Of a stretch of DNA of 64,000 bases, positions 62,586-64,000 are shown piece after piece. Each line of letters begins with the position of its first letter. The stretch's first letter is position 1. The translations under genes and the position numbers were made by a program. The notes below the pieces were generated by a model. The model had not been told where the DNA came from. It saw nothing but the letters and a program-made list of their open reading frames with translations, and ran no database searches. Source of the stretch: Patiria pectinifera (lineage: Eukaryota > Echinodermata > Asteroidea > Valvatida > Asterinidae); assembly GCA_029964075.1 (NCBI GenBank), contig CM057136.1:14868381-14932380 (forward strand). The letters run 5' to 3'.

Positions 62586-62852
62586 AGGTAAGCCGAAAGG
62601 TAAAGGTCCCATAGCCATTACTGGCCGTAGGGGCAGTGGGATGTTAGAGGTCCACTGTGTCTTGGGCGCGGCATATGAGTGGCGGTGCCCAGTCCTCTCC
62701 TCTCGCCGTCTTACCTTCCCTGAACGAATCAGGTACCCATTTTACTGTTGGGTCGTCAGAGAGACTTTTCCAGTTTTTGGTCCGAATGGGATTCGAACCG
62801 CCAACCTTCCACTCCATAGCCTCACGCTCTAACCGCGCGGCTGCGAGGCCCC
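62586..62852 (-). mobile_element. tRNA-derived SINE, copy 2
   Basis: Homologous to 20597-20832, including GTGTCTTGGGCGCGGCATAT and the B box GGTTCGAATCC on the minus strand. It keeps a block (about 62750-62775) missing from copy 1. Confidence 0.8.
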
Positions 62853-64000
62853 TCTGGAGTAGTTTTACATCATTTTTTAATCTATACTAGTAGTTTGTGA
62901 TTGTTTAAAAAAAATTGATGTATATTTATTTGACGTGTAATTTACTTTTTGTGTTAAGCTGTCCAAAAATATGTAATTGCCTTTTTAAGGATACAAAAGT
63001 ATTTCGAATTGAATTGAATTGAAATAAATAAACAAATAAATAAATAGAAAACTCATTCTTGAGATCGATTAACGGCTACAACTGACTCAACAACGCTCTT
63101 TATTTATCTTCCATCGCTATACATATCGACATCTAGCAGTGAGTGCAATATACGCGAACTGCTACTTTAGTGCATGTACAGGTGCAAATATCCAACAAAC
63201 TAGGCGGCTTCATATCATACAATATACATTATGCACCACAAATTCCTACAGTTTGATTAAATAGAGCCACACACTGAACTCCACTGCTTACTGAAAAATT
63301 ATTCTCTAAACACGATTCACCAATTCATATCACGATAACAAGATTAACATTTAAAAGTGAATAATGAATTTACAAGTGATGATCATCCACAATGTTTCAG
63401 GTAAAAAATAACCGAGAATTTATAAGAAAATAACGCAAATAATATACATTCGGTCCTTATGTACAAAACATGCATTTCGGTGAGATAATGGAAAAAGGAA
63501 TTAACCGTGAACAGCTGAATACAAATAATTAGTCATAAAAAATGGAATTATAAAACATAAAGCCTAACTGCTAGAAGTTAACGTTTCTCTGTTTATTTCG
63601 GAAAAGGGAATGTGCCAATGGATTGATATGCATGCAAGCAGGAAACGTAAACGAAAGTCACGTGGACCAGGACACGTGACAAATAATGCATGTGAGAGAC
63701 TTCAACTTTTCACCTATAGGATATCCATACAATGTTTCTGCTATTAAATATTGTTGCTAATGTCAAATATGGTGAGTCGAAGACCGGCACATTAGAAAAG
63801 AAAATAGTTAAGAAGGTGGTTAATTAAAAAGAGTTCCCTCAATTCCGCACCTAGGTATAAACGTCACTGTGCATGGGCAGCACGCTATAGAGGCATAACT
63901 AGGGGGTGTCACCATTAAAGAAAACCCCAATATTTCACTACACTTCGGCGAGAAATTACGATTAGAACAACTGACTTTACAAGTTGAAGAGCATATTTCC
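62853..64000. other. No gene found
   Basis: AT-rich. GAATTGAATTGAA and (AAAT)n-like tracts near 63010-63045. GGCATAACTAGGGGG near 63890 resembles the ends of the GGCGTA-type elements elsewhere in the window. Confidence 0.4.

Noticed and set aside
1..64000. CRISPR array, operon or phage-like cluster
   Set aside because: Short direct repeats are microsatellites (GACT, GATA, TAA, CAAA) without spacer structure; all genes have introns and no bacterial gene layout is present.

Overview
This window is a stretch of an animal nuclear genome. It is AT-rich, with GT-AG introns, many short exons, tRNA-derived SINEs, several families of small inverted-repeat transposons (MITEs) and two 500-base runs of N (683-1182, 26183-26682). 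The gene families (TMEM175, TMEM243, CYP2-clan P450), the SINE types and the frequent word TAGGCCTA suggest a marine invertebrate, possibly an echinoderm. That is an impression; the species cannot be named from the sequence. None of the five genes is visible as one long ORF. I rebuilt each from short exons by matching splice sites, reading phase and protein family.

Layout. 1-15.9 kb: no gene found, only mobile-element remnants. 15,975-26,006 (minus): 17 exons of a TMEM175-like endolysosomal cation channel; its 5' end is not visible and probably lies in the second gap. 27,714-30,228 (minus) and 31,749-33,355 (plus): two TMEM243-like small membrane proteins arranged head to head about 1.5 kb apart. 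33.6-36.7 kb: no gene found. 36,683-46,056 (minus): cytochrome P450 'A', nine coding exons, 517 aa. 49,256-56,157 (minus): cytochrome P450 'B', nine coding exons, 520 aa, with a probable TATA promoter and noncoding first exon near 59.85 kb. 60-64 kb: no gene found, one SINE copy.

The two P450 genes are a tandem duplication. All eight introns have the same phase, and six of the nine exons have identical length. Both have lost the usual I-helix acid-alcohol pair, and A has also changed its heme loop and proline hinge, so they are probably specialised enzymes. The two TMEM243-like genes are an inverted duplicate pair that differ by one intron. TMEM175, TMEM243 and the P450s have no known joint pathway, so their neighbourhood is probably incidental. 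I found no CRISPR, operon or bacterial-type system and no clearly new multi-gene system. The most novel items are the P450 pair, the divergent TMEM243 pair, a microsatellite coding part of a channel helix, and several MITE families.
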